From contig VZSF01009862.1 of assembly GCA_013398295.1 (NCBI GenBank), forward strand, positions 474,206 to 538,205: 64,000 bases of DNA. The letters run 5' to 3'. Positions 62,924-64,000 of the stretch are shown here, piece after piece. Made by a program: the position numbers and the translations under genes. The DNA comes from Chionis minor. Its lineage: Eukaryota > Chordata > Aves > Charadriiformes > Chionididae. Each line of letters starts with the position of its first letter. Positions within the stretch are counted from its first letter, which is position 1. The notes below the pieces were generated by a model that was not told the origin of the DNA, ran no database searches, and worked only from the letters and a program-made list of their open reading frames with translations.

Positions 62924-64000
62924 CTGTGGGGAAAAAAATAAAATAATAATCTGGAGTCCAAAAAAGAATATGCCTTCTACAAGTATAATGTAAAAAAAAA
63001 CAAAATACCCACCCACCCTCCACTGGGTAAAAGGACAGATCAAGTGTAAGGACAACACAAACGTTCTTCAAAAACTGGTTCCTCTGGGGAGGGGGTGGAA
63101 TCAAAACAAGGCCAGAGAAGCTTAAAGAACCAGTGTGAGGGGTTTGTGACAAGAGGCTCAGAGTTGTAAACATTCAACTTTTGTATGCAGACAATGATGT
63201 TCTTGGGAAACAATTTGATACTCCATACTGCAACTAAAAGGAGCTTGGAAAAAATATTTTTGGGGGGTTTTTTTTAGGTTATAACCTAAGAGCAATAAGG
63301 AAAAATTAATAAAGGGCAATTAATCCTGAACACAAAGTGAAAAAGCAGTGCCTGATAGTAAGATCTCCCAGACTGTGAAAGATTTGAAGCAGGAAAATGA
63401 CAAGACATAACACATTAATACAGATACCGTAGTAACTGTGAACTCGGGGGAGAAGCAATCTACAACTGATTTTTTAAATCCTATCCATTTTGCCCAGGAA
63501 AAGCAAGTCTGATAAACTGTAACTCGAATCCTGCTAGGTCCTCCAGCGTTGTTGTGTAGGTTATCGAACACTTAAGCCCAAATCCAGGGAGTTCCAGGCA
63601 GTTATATCTAAATTACCCACTTCCACCCCCCCACCTCCAACAAAACGCCCCCGTCCCCCACTGCGCCAGACAGGGCAGGGCATGGTTGCGGCTCGGGGCG
63701 GGGGGGCGAGAAAAAAAAATTAAAAAAATAATAAGAAGGATCCCATTATTCGGAGGATTTCAAAATGGAAGCCTGAACTGCTCCAGGACACTTTCCCATT
63801 TCTATGACTTTGACACAGAGGCGCATCCCACCGGGACGCGCGGGGCCCAGCCGCACCGGGGGAGGAAAGGGGGGGAAATAAAAACAAATAAAAGAGGAAA
63901 AAGGGGAAATAAAGAGCGGGGGAAGGGGGGAAAAACAACCAAACCAAAGCGGGCAGCGCTCACGACACCACGGCAGCCCAGGCCCGGCCTCTCCCCGGTT
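62924..64000 (-). promoter_or_regulatory. GOLGA2 first-intron region approaching the 5' end, CpG-rich
   Basis: Bases from about 63640 to the edge are GC-rich with many CpGs and G/C runs, as at the edge of a CpG-island promoter. A donor-like GTGAGC lies on the minus strand at 63958-63963. No coding sequence for the expected lysine-rich N-terminus is visible, so the start exon should be further right. Confidence 0.5.

Noticed and set aside
63964..64000. Possible GOLGA2 first coding exon at the right edge, with donor GTGAGC
   Set aside because: The sequence before the donor does not encode the expected lysine-rich end (AAAKKK) before Leu-Lys-Glu-Tyr, and no start codon fits. It could be an untranslated exon, but nothing supports that.

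Overview
The window is vertebrate nuclear DNA, most likely from a bird. Two conserved, intron-rich, protein-coding genes converge tail to tail. The encoded proteins follow the mammalian orthologues almost residue for residue, introns are long with canonical vertebrate splice sites, and one intron carries a CR1-type LINE fragment, the dominant avian repeat. The species cannot be fixed from sequence alone.

Left part (1 to about 41.7 kb, + strand): dynamin-1 (DNM1) from its fifth coding exon (by homology) to the stop codon. The first four exons lie left of the window. Eighteen exons of the long-tail form add up to 2009 coding bases, which matches human residues 197-864. They carry the end of the GTPase domain, the stalk, the lipid-binding PH domain, the GTPase effector domain and the proline-rich tail. 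The gene holds a pair of mutually exclusive exons (10a/10b), two 12-base microexons, a GC-type splice donor just before the exclusive pair, and three alternative C-terminal ends. A miR-199 hairpin lies on the opposite strand of the large intron before exon 16.

Middle (about 41.7-44.2 kb): a short intergenic or shared 3' region with poly(A) signals on both strands, including one palindrome that reads AATAAA in both directions.

Right part (about 44.2-64 kb, - strand): GOLGA2 (GM130, a cis-Golgi coiled-coil tether) from its stop codon up to the exon with the NSPG motif. Twenty-seven supported exons give 3105 coding bases. One further 48-base in-frame candidate exon is proposed. The start codon is not found and probably lies beyond the right edge, where the sequence becomes GC- and CpG-rich.

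The two genes do not form a pathway. DNM1 drives synaptic vesicle fission and GOLGA2 tethers vesicles at the Golgi. The order DNM1-GOLGA2 with the antisense miR-199 locus is the same as in mammals (human 9q34), so this is a conserved syntenic block and not an accessory region. The most interesting content is splicing architecture and the antisense microRNA locus. I saw no evidence for an unknown protein system.
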